A program made the position numbers and the translations under genes. A DNA stretch of 64,000 nucleotides from a bacterium. GTDB taxonomy: Bacteria > SZUA-182 > DTGQ01. Shown here one piece after another: positions 52,686 to 61,787 of the stretch. Below the pieces are notes generated by a model. That model had not been told where the DNA came from, ran no database searches, and worked only from the letters and a program-made list of their open reading frames with translations. The number at the start of each line of letters is the position of its first letter. Position 1 is the first letter of the stretch. Location of the stretch: the NCBI GenBank assembly GCA_040755755.1, contig JBFLZW010000033.1, positions 1 to 64,000 of the forward strand, read 5' to 3'.

Positions 52686-53483
52686 TTATTGGGCAAAGAT
52701 ATCCGGATCTAGCGTTTTCCAGAATTCTGCCTCTTTCCGGGCCTGCTTTTGAGTCACTTTATCAGGTGCGTCCTTTGCTGCCTTGCGGGCCTTGACCGCA
52801 CAGTAATTGGTGAAATCCTTCAAAGTCTTTTTAACCACAGTCAGGGGCATTCTAACCAGAATGTAACTTCGGTGGACAATCCCGGCAGGTGTGCTCTGCT
52901 CCTCCTCGTAGACCTCGCTCTCTTTGGCTCTCATAGCCATATCAGCCGAGAGGAATTCCCGGTAGTTGTGGGCGATGCTGTCGGGGTCAATGAATCTGCT
53001 GGCCGGATTGTTCGAGACGGACAGGCGTTCAAACTTTAATCTGGCCAGGCTGATGATATAGTCCACGGCCTTGAATTGGGCATCTTTCAGGGCTTGAGCG
53101 CGGGACAATTCCCTGGTGGGACAATCTGAGGACGCCCCGAAAAAAATGAGACATCCGTCTGTTACGGCTGTTTGCCGGCCAATCCAATCTGGCCGGGCAG
53201 GCAAAGTTGCCGATGGAAGTTTTTTCTCCCCCCTCTCACTTTTCCCCTGGATATTGAACTCTGGTTTCATCTGAATCTTCGCCTGATTTGTCTCCGGAAT
53301 TTCCGGCTGGGTTTTCTTTTCGACCTGCGCTTTCTTCTGAGCTTCCGGATTACCTCTCTCTCTGACGACCGGATGATGGTGATGACCGCAACCGGCACCT
53401 ATGAGCAGGACCATGAAAAGCAAAGAGAAAATTGATTGGCTTTGCCAGTAGGATTGTTTGTTGGGTCGGGTTGGCAGTTTCAT
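52686..53483 (-). CDS. Lipoprotein of LPP20 type
   Basis: A 265-residue protein with a signal peptide and lipobox LIGAGC near residue 32, followed by HHHHPVV and a charged Lys/Glu/Gln linker. The C-terminal domain (about 90-240) has RAQALKDAQFKAVDYI, as in LPP20/LpoB-like envelope lipoproteins. ATG 53483 has GAGGA six bases upstream. The function is not known. Confidence 0.65.
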   Translation of the reverse strand: MKLPTRPNKQSYWQSQSIFSLLFMVLLIGAGCGHHHHPVVRERGNPEAQKKAQVEKKTQPEIPETNQAKIQMKPEFNIQGKSERGEKKLPSATLPARPDWIGRQTAVTDGCLIFFGASSDCPTRELSRAQALKDAQFKAVDYIISLARLKFERLSVSNNPASRFIDPDSIAHNYREFLSADMAMRAKESEVYEEEQSTPAGIVHRSYILVRMPLTVVKKTLKDFTNYCAVKARKAAKDAPDKVTQKQARKEAEFWKTLDPDIFAQ

Positions 53484-53589
53484 GCATATCCTCATTTTCT
53501 CATGGCAGATAATCACAAATACTATAGCACAGAATCAATAAATATGTCAATAATTAAATTTAGTTGTAATGTATGCCATTGCTTAATAT

Positions 53590-54128
53590 TTATGGATACT
53601 TGATTTTTATGCCATCCACTCTGGCCCGTTCCGTAAGGGTGCGGGATTTTCGGTGAGCTCGGCTCATGATATGCTCGACCATTATCCCCCTTACGGTCAT
53701 GGCATCGGCGATCAATGAACGGTGGCATCGCCAGGGCACAGCTTCGGCGCACATAAGGGCAGCCTTTTCTCCCTGGGCCTGCTGAATCATTGCCTGTAGA
53801 GATTCTTCAAATTTTTCCGTCTGCATGTAATCGGCAAATCCTCTGAATGAAGCATTATGCCAGGCCGTATTTGGAGAATCCTCACGGGGATGCCGCAAAC
53901 CGCCAAGACCAGGAGCATGCCGGTAGCGGATGCCGGCTTCTTCCAGACTGAGAGAGAGCGACTCCCGATTGACTTGGAGATTGCGGCGTGATCGGGGGAC
54001 GGTTCTCACATCAATGATCAGGGTAATACCACGGGCTTTGAGTATTTCGATGAAATCCTCCAGGGGGTGCGGGTTGAATGTCCAATGGTGAACAGAACAG
54101 GCGGCTGTTTCAAAGAAGGTTCAGTCAT
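53590..54128 (-). pseudogene. Frameshifted DUF488 gene
   Basis: From ATG 54128 the frame reads MTEPSLKQPPVLFTIGHSTR, the DUF488 N-terminus. The continuation HPLEDFIEILKARGITLIID then VRTVPRSRR is in another frame and runs to 53590 with the family motifs GLGGLR, GFADYM, CAEAVPWRCHRS. One base appears to be missing near the G/C run at 54063-54072. Either the gene is broken or the assembly has an error. A shorter protein from GTG 54009 (139 residues) lacks the N-terminal strand. Confidence 0.75.
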
Positions 54129-54145
54129 GATAGCTCATGTTCGGT

Positions 54146-54178
54146 GCAGCCTTTCTGACGGCGAGGCAGCCTTTCTGA
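54146..54178. repeat. 13-bp direct repeat
   Basis: GCAGCCTTTCTGA occurs at 54146-54158 and 54166-54178. Short intergenic duplication upstream of the AfsA-like operon. Confidence 0.5.
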
Positions 54179-54341
54179 TCAAGATGATGTATGATCGTCT
54201 ATGATTCTGGATGTCAGGATGACGGAAAGTCATTAAAATTTTTTGCTTGTGCCGAAAAAATAATTTGCTATTCACACCCAGTGAATCATAAAACACCTAT
54301 CCGGGAATCAGCAGGATCACTCGCTAGGGGGGAGCAATTTT

Positions 54342-55304
54342 TTGGGAAAAACCGCACCGTTGTGGAAGAATTCTTCACCGAATGAGAGATCGGATAATAC
54401 CGTTATTGGTCCGGTGAGCTATGACCGCTCCAGGGGCATTGCCTGCGCTCCTTTGCTGGTCCCGAAAGACCATCCGTATTTCTTCGATCATCCGCTCGAC
54501 CATGTGCCGGGGATACTGCTCCTCGAAGGCGTGTTTCAGCTCTTTGCTCAAACCGCCTATGACCGGGTGAATCCTTCCGGGGATCAGGAGATATATATCA
54601 AAAAAGTCGATATCTCCTTTCAGCGCTGGTGTGAACAGGATGTGCCGATACAGATCGAGCTTATCCCGAAGGAAAATGCATCCTCATCCTCTTATTCCCT
54701 TGCCTTTGAAGGCCGGATATTCCAGAAGAAAAAAACGGCCTGCCGGATTGACCTGGAAGGTGGTTTGACAGCATCAAAGCCTGCTCCAGGAGGGGTATCT
54801 TCTCCGGGATCATTGGAACCACCGGGGCAGCCTCGGCAGGAGCTTCGGCCAGAGGGAAAATTTGTGCATAAGCTGAGGCCTGAAAATGTGGTCATAGCAA
54901 ATTTGAGAAAGGAGCCGGAGGAGGGGTGTACGTGTGATCTTCTGAAGCCGCCCGAAGGTCATATTCTTTCCGGCAAAGAGCGCTCATGTTATTCCATGCT
55001 CTATCTCCTTGAAACCATTCGGCAGTTCTCTTTGCTGACAGCCCATACTTACGGAGGGATCTCCCTTGACGCTTCCTTTATCCTCCTATCTTTTCGGTTT
55101 TCCCTCCGCCGACCGGTATTTCGCCATGAAACCCTGAGACTCAACTCCCGCCGTCAGCCAGCCTTCGGCTTTGGAGGGGTGGTCATGGGCACAATTGAAG
55201 TCATCTTATATGCCGGGGATGAACCTTTGGGGGAAGGATCGATAAAATCATTGGCCGTTCATAAGGAAATATACAAGATACAAAGATGGAAGAAGAAAAA
55301 ATAA
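54342..55304 (+). CDS. AfsA-like double-hotdog protein
   Basis: A 320-residue protein with two hotdog repeats of the AfsA type. The first shows HPYFFDHPLDHVPGILLLEG near residues 43-62; the second starts near 215 (CYSMLYLLETIRQ). AfsA of Streptomyces joins a beta-ketoacyl chain to a glycerol-phosphate unit in A-factor synthesis. The start is a TTG at 54342 with GGGGGGAG upstream; no better ATG exists. It is the first gene of a five-gene plus-strand operon. Relatives outside Actinobacteria have unknown products, so the exact reaction is open. Confidence 0.72.
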   Translation: MGKTAPLWKNSSPNERSDNTVIGPVSYDRSRGIACAPLLVPKDHPYFFDHPLDHVPGILLLEGVFQLFAQTAYDRVNPSGDQEIYIKKVDISFQRWCEQDVPIQIELIPKENASSSSYSLAFEGRIFQKKKTACRIDLEGGLTASKPAPGGVSSPGSLEPPGQPRQELRPEGKFVHKLRPENVVIANLRKEPEEGCTCDLLKPPEGHILSGKERSCYSMLYLLETIRQFSLLTAHTYGGISLDASFILLSFRFSLRRPVFRHETLRLNSRRQPAFGFGGVVMGTIEVILYAGDEPLGEGSIKSLAVHKEIYKIQRWKKKK

Positions 55305-55329
55305 CGAGAGTTGCGAGGTCGAACAGATA

Positions 55330-55980
55330 GTGCCTGTTTCAATGCAGGGAAAAATCCCTTGTATTTTTGGCATAACCTTCGCTCTGGCCATTATTGCCCT
55401 TACTCTGAGCAATTTCCCGCGATGGGACGGAAGCAGGCGGTTCTCCGGTTTGCTTCTGGTTGGCCTTTATCTCATCTGGCTTCTGCTCGAATCAGTCGTA
55501 GCCATCGGCGAAACAGGTCGAGAAAAGACTCACCATGATCACGGAACGTGCGAGGTGTATGCTCTGGGAAGAGCATCGGTAGTGATCTCCGCCCTGGCCA
55601 TTCCAGGCTGGCGGAGCGGGGATGGCTTATGGATTCCGGTTGGAATCGGGATTTTCCTGGGTGGTGTCAGTATCAGGCTTTGGGCGATTCGGGTCCTCGG
55701 GCGCAGCTATTCACACCGGGTCAGGTTACCGGAAGACCAAAAGCTTATTACCACAGGCCCCTATCGGATGCTCAGACATCCTGCCTATTCGGGCATGCTG
55801 CTCAGCCATATCGGCCTGGTCATTTTCTTTTTCAACTGGGTAAGCCTGGCCCTGTTACTTGGTTTTCTTCTTCCCGCCATCGTGGTGCGCATTTACATTG
55901 AAGAAAAGGCTCTTTTTGCCATCCGGGGCTACCGGGAAGCTTTTGAGAGGAAAAAGAGGCTGATACCATTTTGCTGGTAA
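55330..55980 (+). CDS. ICMT/PEMT-like membrane methyltransferase
   Basis: A 216-residue membrane protein. The C-terminal half has TTGPYRMLRHPAYSGMLLSHI and EEKALFAIRGYREAFERKKRLIPF, the signature of the isoprenylcysteine carboxyl methyltransferase / phospholipid methyltransferase family. In an operon with a prenyltransferase it may methylate a prenylated or lipid intermediate. GTG 55330 or ATG 55342 may be the start. Confidence 0.78.
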   Translation: MPVSMQGKIPCIFGITFALAIIALTLSNFPRWDGSRRFSGLLLVGLYLIWLLLESVVAIGETGREKTHHDHGTCEVYALGRASVVISALAIPGWRSGDGLWIPVGIGIFLGGVSIRLWAIRVLGRSYSHRVRLPEDQKLITTGPYRMLRHPAYSGMLLSHIGLVIFFFNWVSLALLLGFLLPAIVVRIYIEEKALFAIRGYREAFERKKRLIPFCW

Positions 55981-56021
55981 TTATGAGGGGAACAGGAAGA
56001 CAGTGAAGGATGAGGTAAAAA

Positions 56022-57026
56022 ATGCAATCTGATCAGCTCCGCCTGGTGGTGCTTGGGGGGACAGGCTTTATCGGCTCAGCTCTCCTCAGGCAGATTGCTG
56101 CTCTCCCTCAAGGGGATGTTCAAACCAGGGTGCTTGTCCGAACAGGGAAAGAACCTTTTCCGCTTCCTTCTGCCACGGTTATTGCAGGGAGCCTGCCTCA
56201 TGATATTCCTCAATCTCTCTTCCCGGAAGAGCCGCATGTAGTCATTCACCTGGCGACCAGACAGATCGATTCTGAGCCGGAAAATTTTTATTTCATCAAC
56301 GTTTATGGCACCAAGCGGCTTCTGGCAGCGCTTTCCCCATCTACCCTGGGACTGATTTATTCAAGCTCCACGTCCGTATACGGGCAAGGACCGCAGGAAG
56401 ATATCAGGGAGAACACCCCCCTGTGCCCGAAGACAGAGCTGGCCAGATCCCGTGCAGCAGCCGAGGCAGCAATCATGAGCGCTATGGCCGGTCGGGGCCG
56501 AAGCGCTTTTCTTCTGCGGCCGCGATTCATCCTTGGTAATGAGGACAGGTATACTCTGCCCGGCCTGATTAGGCTAGTAAAGGCCGGAATAGTGGTTGGC
56601 TCCGGGCTTCAGGCCTTCTCGGTAATCGACGTCGATGACTATGCGCGGATTATTCTCATCCTGGCCCGGCGAATCCTGGCCAGGGCAAACAGCCGCTCCC
56701 CCCTCTGCGCCCCATTCCATGCGGGCTACGAGCAGCCTCTCCACTTCCATGAGATTATAACCGCGATTTGCCAGACCCTAAGCCTTCCTCTCCCGCGAAC
56801 AAGGATTCCCTTCCGGCCGATTATTCCGCAGCTCCTGCGCCTGCTTCCTTTCCGGAGCTCGGCCGCCCTGGCCACCCGGTTGGAGCTTATTGGGCAGTCT
56901 CATTTTTTCAATGTGAGTGCACTCTCTGCCGAAATCGGAAAGGAGAAATCTGAAATAATAACAAGAGACCCGCTGGCTGTACTGTCAAAGGCGCTCAAGG
57001 CTTACCAGAGCCGGCCACAGCCATAG
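56022..57026 (+). CDS. NAD-dependent epimerase/dehydratase-like protein
   Basis: A 334-residue extended-SDR protein. The NAD(P) site GGTGFIGSALLRQ is at residues 12-24, and YSSSTSVYG near 118 is conserved. The usual YxxxK pair is not evident: the region aligns as ELARSRAAAE. The catalytic role may thus differ or be lost. It could reduce or epimerise the product of the AfsA-like enzyme. GAGG lies six bases before ATG 56022. Confidence 0.75.
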   Translation: MQSDQLRLVVLGGTGFIGSALLRQIAALPQGDVQTRVLVRTGKEPFPLPSATVIAGSLPHDIPQSLFPEEPHVVIHLATRQIDSEPENFYFINVYGTKRLLAALSPSTLGLIYSSSTSVYGQGPQEDIRENTPLCPKTELARSRAAAEAAIMSAMAGRGRSAFLLRPRFILGNEDRYTLPGLIRLVKAGIVVGSGLQAFSVIDVDDYARIILILARRILARANSRSPLCAPFHAGYEQPLHFHEIITAICQTLSLPLPRTRIPFRPIIPQLLRLLPFRSSAALATRLELIGQSHFFNVSALSAEIGKEKSEIITRDPLAVLSKALKAYQSRPQP

Positions 57027-57057
57027 GGGGGAAGCTTCCTCGAGGTACAGGACTGTC

Positions 57058-59757
57058 ATGCGACGAAAAATTCCATCCAAAAAGATTGTCTCCATACAGG
57101 AAAAAATGGATCCACGAATGGTGGGGTGGAAGTTTTTCAATTTGCACATCTTGTGGAAAAACAAGATCCCCGTGCCGCCCTTTTTTTGTTTGACCCGGAG
57201 TTTTTATGAAGAAGCAATGAAAAATCTTTCCGGCTTAATCCATAAGAGATTGCAGATGATCGATTTTTCTCAATTCAAGAGCATTCAGGATGCCGCAGAG
57301 GACATTAAGCGGCTCATTGCCGCTGGTGAATTTACGCAAGCTCAGAAGAGGGAAATTCTCTCCTGCTTCGATCAGCATTTTTCACCTGACACTCTGGTTT
57401 CCGTCCGCTCTTCAGGCATAGGCAACCGGCTTGAAGCGGGCGAAGATTCACAGGACAATCCCTTTGCCGGAATGAGTGACAGTTTTCTCTTTGTCAGACG
57501 GGAGCAGATTTTTCATCAAATACTCTTATGCTGGGCTTCCGGTTATACTGCCAGGAGCATACTTTACAGGCATCAGCAGAATCTTCCGTTAAGCGGATTC
57601 GGCCTGGCGGTAGGGATTCAGAAAATGATTTCTGGAGAGCGCTCTTTTGTATTGTTTACCGTCAATCCGCACAATATTTCCCGGGACAGTGTCATAGTCG
57701 CGGGATACGGAATAGGAGAAGGGATAGTACAGGAAACCGTAGCAGCGGACCATTATTTTATGAATGCCCGGACAGGAGAAATACATGCTGAAATCCGGGA
57801 GAAAGCCCACAGGCTGGTTTTCGATGAGCGCCAGGGCTGGGGTCTGAAAAAGGAATCCGTACCGCCTGAAAAGCGGGCCGTTCCCTGTCTGAATGAGGCT
57901 GAAATCGCCTCTCTGGTAAGAACGGGAAGAACCATCGAGAGTATCTTTAAAACTCCGCAGGATATAGAAGGGACAATCACCGGAGAGGGGGAATGCTACT
58001 TTATCCAGTCACGGCCGATAGCCATCGATTATACCCGCTGCCGGTTATGGAGCAGCGCCAATGTATCCGAAAGTTTTCCCGGTCTGACTACTCCACTGAC
58101 CTATTCTTTCGCACGCACCTTCTACCAGCTTCTCAACTATGATTACCTGCGCCGGTGCGGGGTAAAAGAGCGGGATCTGCATACGGTCGCGGATACCCTG
58201 AATTCTCTTATCGGGTTCATTGACGGCAGGATATACCATGCTGTTTCTTCTTTTTATGACATGCTGGCGCTCTCTCCCCTGTTCGATAATTACCGGCAGG
58301 ATTGGGAGCGTCTGGTTGCAGAGCTGGATTCCTACTACCATAGTCCAGACCACCGTTTCAATCACAGCCCCAATCACAGGAAAAAAAAGATAGGGTTTGG
58401 GGTTTATGCATGGTCTCGTGCTGTCATGAATTCTCTTACCCTTGATTCTCAATTTATCAGATTCCAGAAGTGGTGGGACAACCTCATGCTCTCACGAAGA
58501 GGAACAAAATATCATTCCCAGCACCCCCTGGCTTTAGCTTCGGATTATCGTCACGTATGGCGGGAAGCGGGAAACTGGTGGGGAATCACCCTGATAAACT
58601 ATCAATATATGGTATTTTTCCACAAAATGATTGAGAAATATGCAAAGAAGTGGGGGATAGACCAGTCCTTATTGAATAATCTTCTGTGCGGAGACAGTCA
58701 ATTTATGGGGGTTGAGATCGTGCTCTCCGTGGTCAGGCTGTCCGATATGGTCAAAAGCGACCCCGTCTTATTGAAAGTATTTCAGGAAAAAGATGCCGGA
58801 GATATCTGGAATTATATCGAAGAGCAGAAGATAGACCCTGATTTTATAAAAGAAGTAAAACTTCATCTGTATCAATATGGAGACAGAGGATTCCAGGAAC
58901 TGAAGCTGGAACAACCCAATCTGAGGGATATCCCCTGGGAGTTAATCCGGATGATCCAAAAATACGTCCATTCCGATCTTACTGCCCAGTCTCTTGTGCA
59001 GGCAGAGCACACCAGCCGACTGCTGGGCGAGGAGGGGCTGAAAAAAGCTCTCAGCGGATATCCGCTTCGGTTATGGTTTATGCGGTTTTTATTGAAAAGG
59101 CTTCGCAGGTTCTTATATTACCGGGAAAAAGGACGGTATATGAGAAGCGAGCTTTTTGGTTACAGCAAGAATATTTTTCAGGCAATCGGTTCCGATCTTT
59201 ATCATCGTGGCATCATTGCGGAGGCGAAGGATATTTTCTATCTGACCAAAAATGAAATTTTCGATTATCTGGAAGGCACCGGAGTCAGTTATAACCTTGC
59301 CGCTGTAATTCGGATGCGAAAACAGGAATATGAAGAATTTCAAAAGAGCATGCCTGAAAAGGAGTTCACCACATCTGATATTGTCGCCTTAAGCATCCCG
59401 CAGGAAAAAGAGCGGGCGAAAAATGACCTGAAAGTTTTCAGAGGGCTTGGCTCAAGTTCGGGAAAAGTTTCCGGCTATGCGAGAATTATTTTAGATCCGG
59501 ACTTACGTCACAGGGTGACGAAAGAGGATATCATTATTGCACGAGAGACCGACCCCGGATGGCTTTTCCTCATGCTTTCCGCCAGGGGAATGGTAGTTGA
59601 GCGGGGAAGCATGCTCTCGCACACAGCTATCACCGGCCGGAAATTTGGCATCCCGACTATCGTGGCCCTGCCTCATGCAACTCAAAGGATTCCCGAGGGA
59701 AGTTATATCGAAATAGATGGATCGACCGGTATTGTGAAAATATTGGGTAATACCTGA
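57058..59757 (+). CDS. PEP synthase / rifampin phosphotransferase-like enzyme
   Basis: An 899-residue protein. The N-terminal PPDK-type ATP-binding domain covers about residues 1-325 (VSVRSSGIGNRLEAGEDSQ, then YFIQSRPI). A long helical middle (330-790) follows, then a C-terminal swivelling domain with the phosphohistidine motif RGSMLSHTAITGRKFGIP near 850. The order matches rifampin phosphotransferases and PEP-synthase-like enzymes, which move the beta-phosphate of ATP to a small molecule through the histidine. In this operon it may phosphorylate a precursor lipid or lactone. AGGA lies before ATG 57058. Confidence 0.8.
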   Translation: MRRKIPSKKIVSIQEKMDPRMVGWKFFNLHILWKNKIPVPPFFCLTRSFYEEAMKNLSGLIHKRLQMIDFSQFKSIQDAAEDIKRLIAAGEFTQAQKREILSCFDQHFSPDTLVSVRSSGIGNRLEAGEDSQDNPFAGMSDSFLFVRREQIFHQILLCWASGYTARSILYRHQQNLPLSGFGLAVGIQKMISGERSFVLFTVNPHNISRDSVIVAGYGIGEGIVQETVAADHYFMNARTGEIHAEIREKAHRLVFDERQGWGLKKESVPPEKRAVPCLNEAEIASLVRTGRTIESIFKTPQDIEGTITGEGECYFIQSRPIAIDYTRCRLWSSANVSESFPGLTTPLTYSFARTFYQLLNYDYLRRCGVKERDLHTVADTLNSLIGFIDGRIYHAVSSFYDMLALSPLFDNYRQDWERLVAELDSYYHSPDHRFNHSPNHRKKKIGFGVYAWSRAVMNSLTLDSQFIRFQKWWDNLMLSRRGTKYHSQHPLALASDYRHVWREAGNWWGITLINYQYMVFFHKMIEKYAKKWGIDQSLLNNLLCGDSQFMGVEIVLSVVRLSDMVKSDPVLLKVFQEKDAGDIWNYIEEQKIDPDFIKEVKLHLYQYGDRGFQELKLEQPNLRDIPWELIRMIQKYVHSDLTAQSLVQAEHTSRLLGEEGLKKALSGYPLRLWFMRFLLKRLRRFLYYREKGRYMRSELFGYSKNIFQAIGSDLYHRGIIAEAKDIFYLTKNEIFDYLEGTGVSYNLAAVIRMRKQEYEEFQKSMPEKEFTTSDIVALSIPQEKERAKNDLKVFRGLGSSSGKVSGYARIILDPDLRHRVTKEDIIIARETDPGWLFLMLSARGMVVERGSMLSHTAITGRKFGIPTIVALPHATQRIPEGSYIEIDGSTGIVKILGNT

Positions 59758-59781
59758 CCAACACTATGGGGAGGGAGTTTC

Positions 59782-60720
59782 ATGGAGAAATCCGTCAGAA
59801 AAAAACCTGCCCTGGTATTTTTGTGGTATGTCAACGCCCGGTTCCCTGTCTGGGAGTATGGCGTTTATGCTGCCCTCTGGTTCTGTTCTTTGCTTGCAGG
59901 CTTTGCCTTATTTCAGGATAAACCGGCAGATGCCTTTTGTTCCCACTTTCGCGCAGGGTCTTTCGCGGAGTCCCTGGCAGGAATAGTGTGCGTTTACGGT
60001 CTTTTTTTATTTATGAGGACCGTGGATGAAATCAAGGACCTGGAATATGACCGGCAGTTTAAGCCGGACCGGCCTTTGCCCCAGGGGATCGTCACGATCC
60101 GTGACATGACCTTGTATCTTGCCGGGACCAGCATGGTTGTCATATCGTTAAGTTTTTGGATTCACTGGAAACTGACAATTGTAAGCATTATGATTATGGG
60201 GTATAGTCTCTTTCTCTTATGGCTGGAACATGCCTCGGAAAAATTCGCACAAACGATGTTTCTGAATCTGATGGTGGCTATCCAGTTAAAAGTGGGGGCG
60301 GCTCTTTATGTTTATCTGTTCTCCTCGCTGAAGGCTGCGGATCTTCCGTTTTTTTCTCTCTTCGGGTTGATTGCCGCTTTTATATGTGCTTACTTACAGT
60401 GGGAAATTGCGAGAAAAATCTGTCGGCACAAGTTCGCCGCTCCGGGTGAAAAGCTTTATTCAGAGATTGCCGGAACAGGTTTAAGCACTGGCATTTCACT
60501 GGGATTTTTAGTTACCGCCTGCTTTATGGTAACGGTCTTTTATGCCAATTGGCTGTTTTTGACTCCAATCCTGCCTCAGATTATCGGAGTCCTGCTTTTT
60601 CTGAAGGCCAAAGATAAAAAATTCCCCTTGGGGGCGACTGCACTTGCCGCTTATCTGTGGTTTTTAATTCTTGTTCTCAGCTATGCTTTTATTCAATCAG
60701 GCCTAATGGCGTACAGATAA
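59782..60720 (+). CDS. UbiA-like prenyltransferase
   Basis: A 312-residue polytopic membrane protein. The first metal-binding motif is recognisable as RTVDEIKDLEYDR with DxxxDxxxD spacing near residue 79. The second, usually aspartate-rich, is replaced by QWEIARKICRHKF near 206. UbiA enzymes transfer a prenyl chain to an aromatic or glycerol-type acceptor. GGGGAGGGAG precedes ATG 59782. It is the last gene of the AfsA-like operon. Confidence 0.78.
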   Translation: MEKSVRKKPALVFLWYVNARFPVWEYGVYAALWFCSLLAGFALFQDKPADAFCSHFRAGSFAESLAGIVCVYGLFLFMRTVDEIKDLEYDRQFKPDRPLPQGIVTIRDMTLYLAGTSMVVISLSFWIHWKLTIVSIMIMGYSLFLLWLEHASEKFAQTMFLNLMVAIQLKVGAALYVYLFSSLKAADLPFFSLFGLIAAFICAYLQWEIARKICRHKFAAPGEKLYSEIAGTGLSTGISLGFLVTACFMVTVFYANWLFLTPILPQIIGVLLFLKAKDKKFPLGATALAAYLWFLILVLSYAFIQSGLMAYR

Positions 60721-61010
60721 TATTGATCATAAGCCTTTGTAATTACTATTATCAAACCTCACTTCTATACGTATGCCGCTATCAAATCTCTAATGATTTA
60801 CTAAATATTGACAGATAATATAACTGCTCAAAATTAAGATTATTAGTTTTGTTATGGATATTATTGCAGATAATTTAATTTTTATCTTGAAATTAAAGTG
60901 AGTTTATATTATCATTTTACTAAATGCTGGACAACTACTCCAAAGGGTTTTTTCCTGAGCCGAAGTTACTGAAAAATATACAACAATATAACATAAAGAG
61001 AGTATCAATT
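60721..61010. other. A/T-rich intergenic region before cas6
   Basis: An A/T-rich stretch that should contain the cas promoter; no clear -35/-10 pair was settled on. No CRISPR repeats are present here. Confidence 0.4.
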
Positions 61011-61784
61011 ATGAGAATAACAGTCTCTTTAGCCTCAGAAAAACAAGTAGTTCTCCCTTTTGAGCATAATCAGATTCTCCAGGGAATGATTTATCATCAT
61101 CTGCCCCCGGAAAGTGCAACACGACTTCATCAGGAAGGGTTCCTGCATCACAACAGGAAGTTTAAGCTGTTCACCTTTTCAAGGATTTTAACCAGTCCTC
61201 TGGTAGATACGTGTTCCCGGCAATTTATTTTTTCTAAAAACATTAAATTCGTCATCGCTTCACCTATCGGCTGGTTTATGCAGGACCTGGCTGAGCATTT
61301 GATCAGGCAGGATTTTGTGATGCTCGGAAGGAATAAACTGCGGCCTGAGTCCATCCATATTCATGTACCCCGGGAGTTGCCGGAAAAAATGAAAATCACG
61401 ATGCTGTCCCCCATAACAGTTTACAGCACCATGCAAAAAGGAGATGGCCGAAAAAAAACCTATTATTTCTCTCCTTTCGAACCTGAGTTTTCGGAGCAGA
61501 TCGAAGCTAATATTCAAAAGAAGTTTGAAATCCTGAACCTCGAAAAGTGCAATTATTCCTTAACGATAACCCCTCTTTTTTCCGGTAACAGAAACGAGCG
61601 GATACTGATATATAAAGATTTTGTCATTAAGGCCTGGGATGGGCTCTATGAGCTGGAAGGCAGAGCTGAGCTCCTTGATGTCGCTTACAATACCGGCCTG
61701 GGGGCCAAGAATTCACAAGGATTTGGCTGTTTTGAGGTGGCAGCGGATCAGGAGAGCAGTCACCAGGAGACGGGTGAGGAATAG
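61011..61784 (+). CDS. cas6: CRISPR repeat endonuclease Cas6
   Basis: A 257-residue RAMP-fold protein. It has histidines near the N-terminus (IYHHLP about residue 27) and the glycine-rich loop NTGLGAKNSQGFGCFE near the C-terminus that binds the repeat. Cas6 cuts pre-crRNA in the repeat. ATG 61011 (MRITVSLAS) was chosen over an extended frame from 60924 because RAMP homology begins there and AAAGAGAG lies upstream. The next gene starts three bases after its stop. Confidence 0.87.
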   Translation: MRITVSLASEKQVVLPFEHNQILQGMIYHHLPPESATRLHQEGFLHHNRKFKLFTFSRILTSPLVDTCSRQFIFSKNIKFVIASPIGWFMQDLAEHLIRQDFVMLGRNKLRPESIHIHVPRELPEKMKITMLSPITVYSTMQKGDGRKKTYYFSPFEPEFSEQIEANIQKKFEILNLEKCNYSLTITPLFSGNRNERILIYKDFVIKAWDGLYELEGRAELLDVAYNTGLGAKNSQGFGCFEVAADQESSHQETGEE

Positions 61785-61787
61785 CGG

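Noticed and set aside
60721-61010. CRISPR array next to the cas genes
   Set aside because: No regularly spaced repeats were found in the A/T-rich intergenic region; the array is probably beyond the right edge.
60924-61010. Longer Cas6 start at 60924
   Set aside because: The extra 29 residues have no RAMP similarity, and the internal ATG 61011 has a better upstream site.
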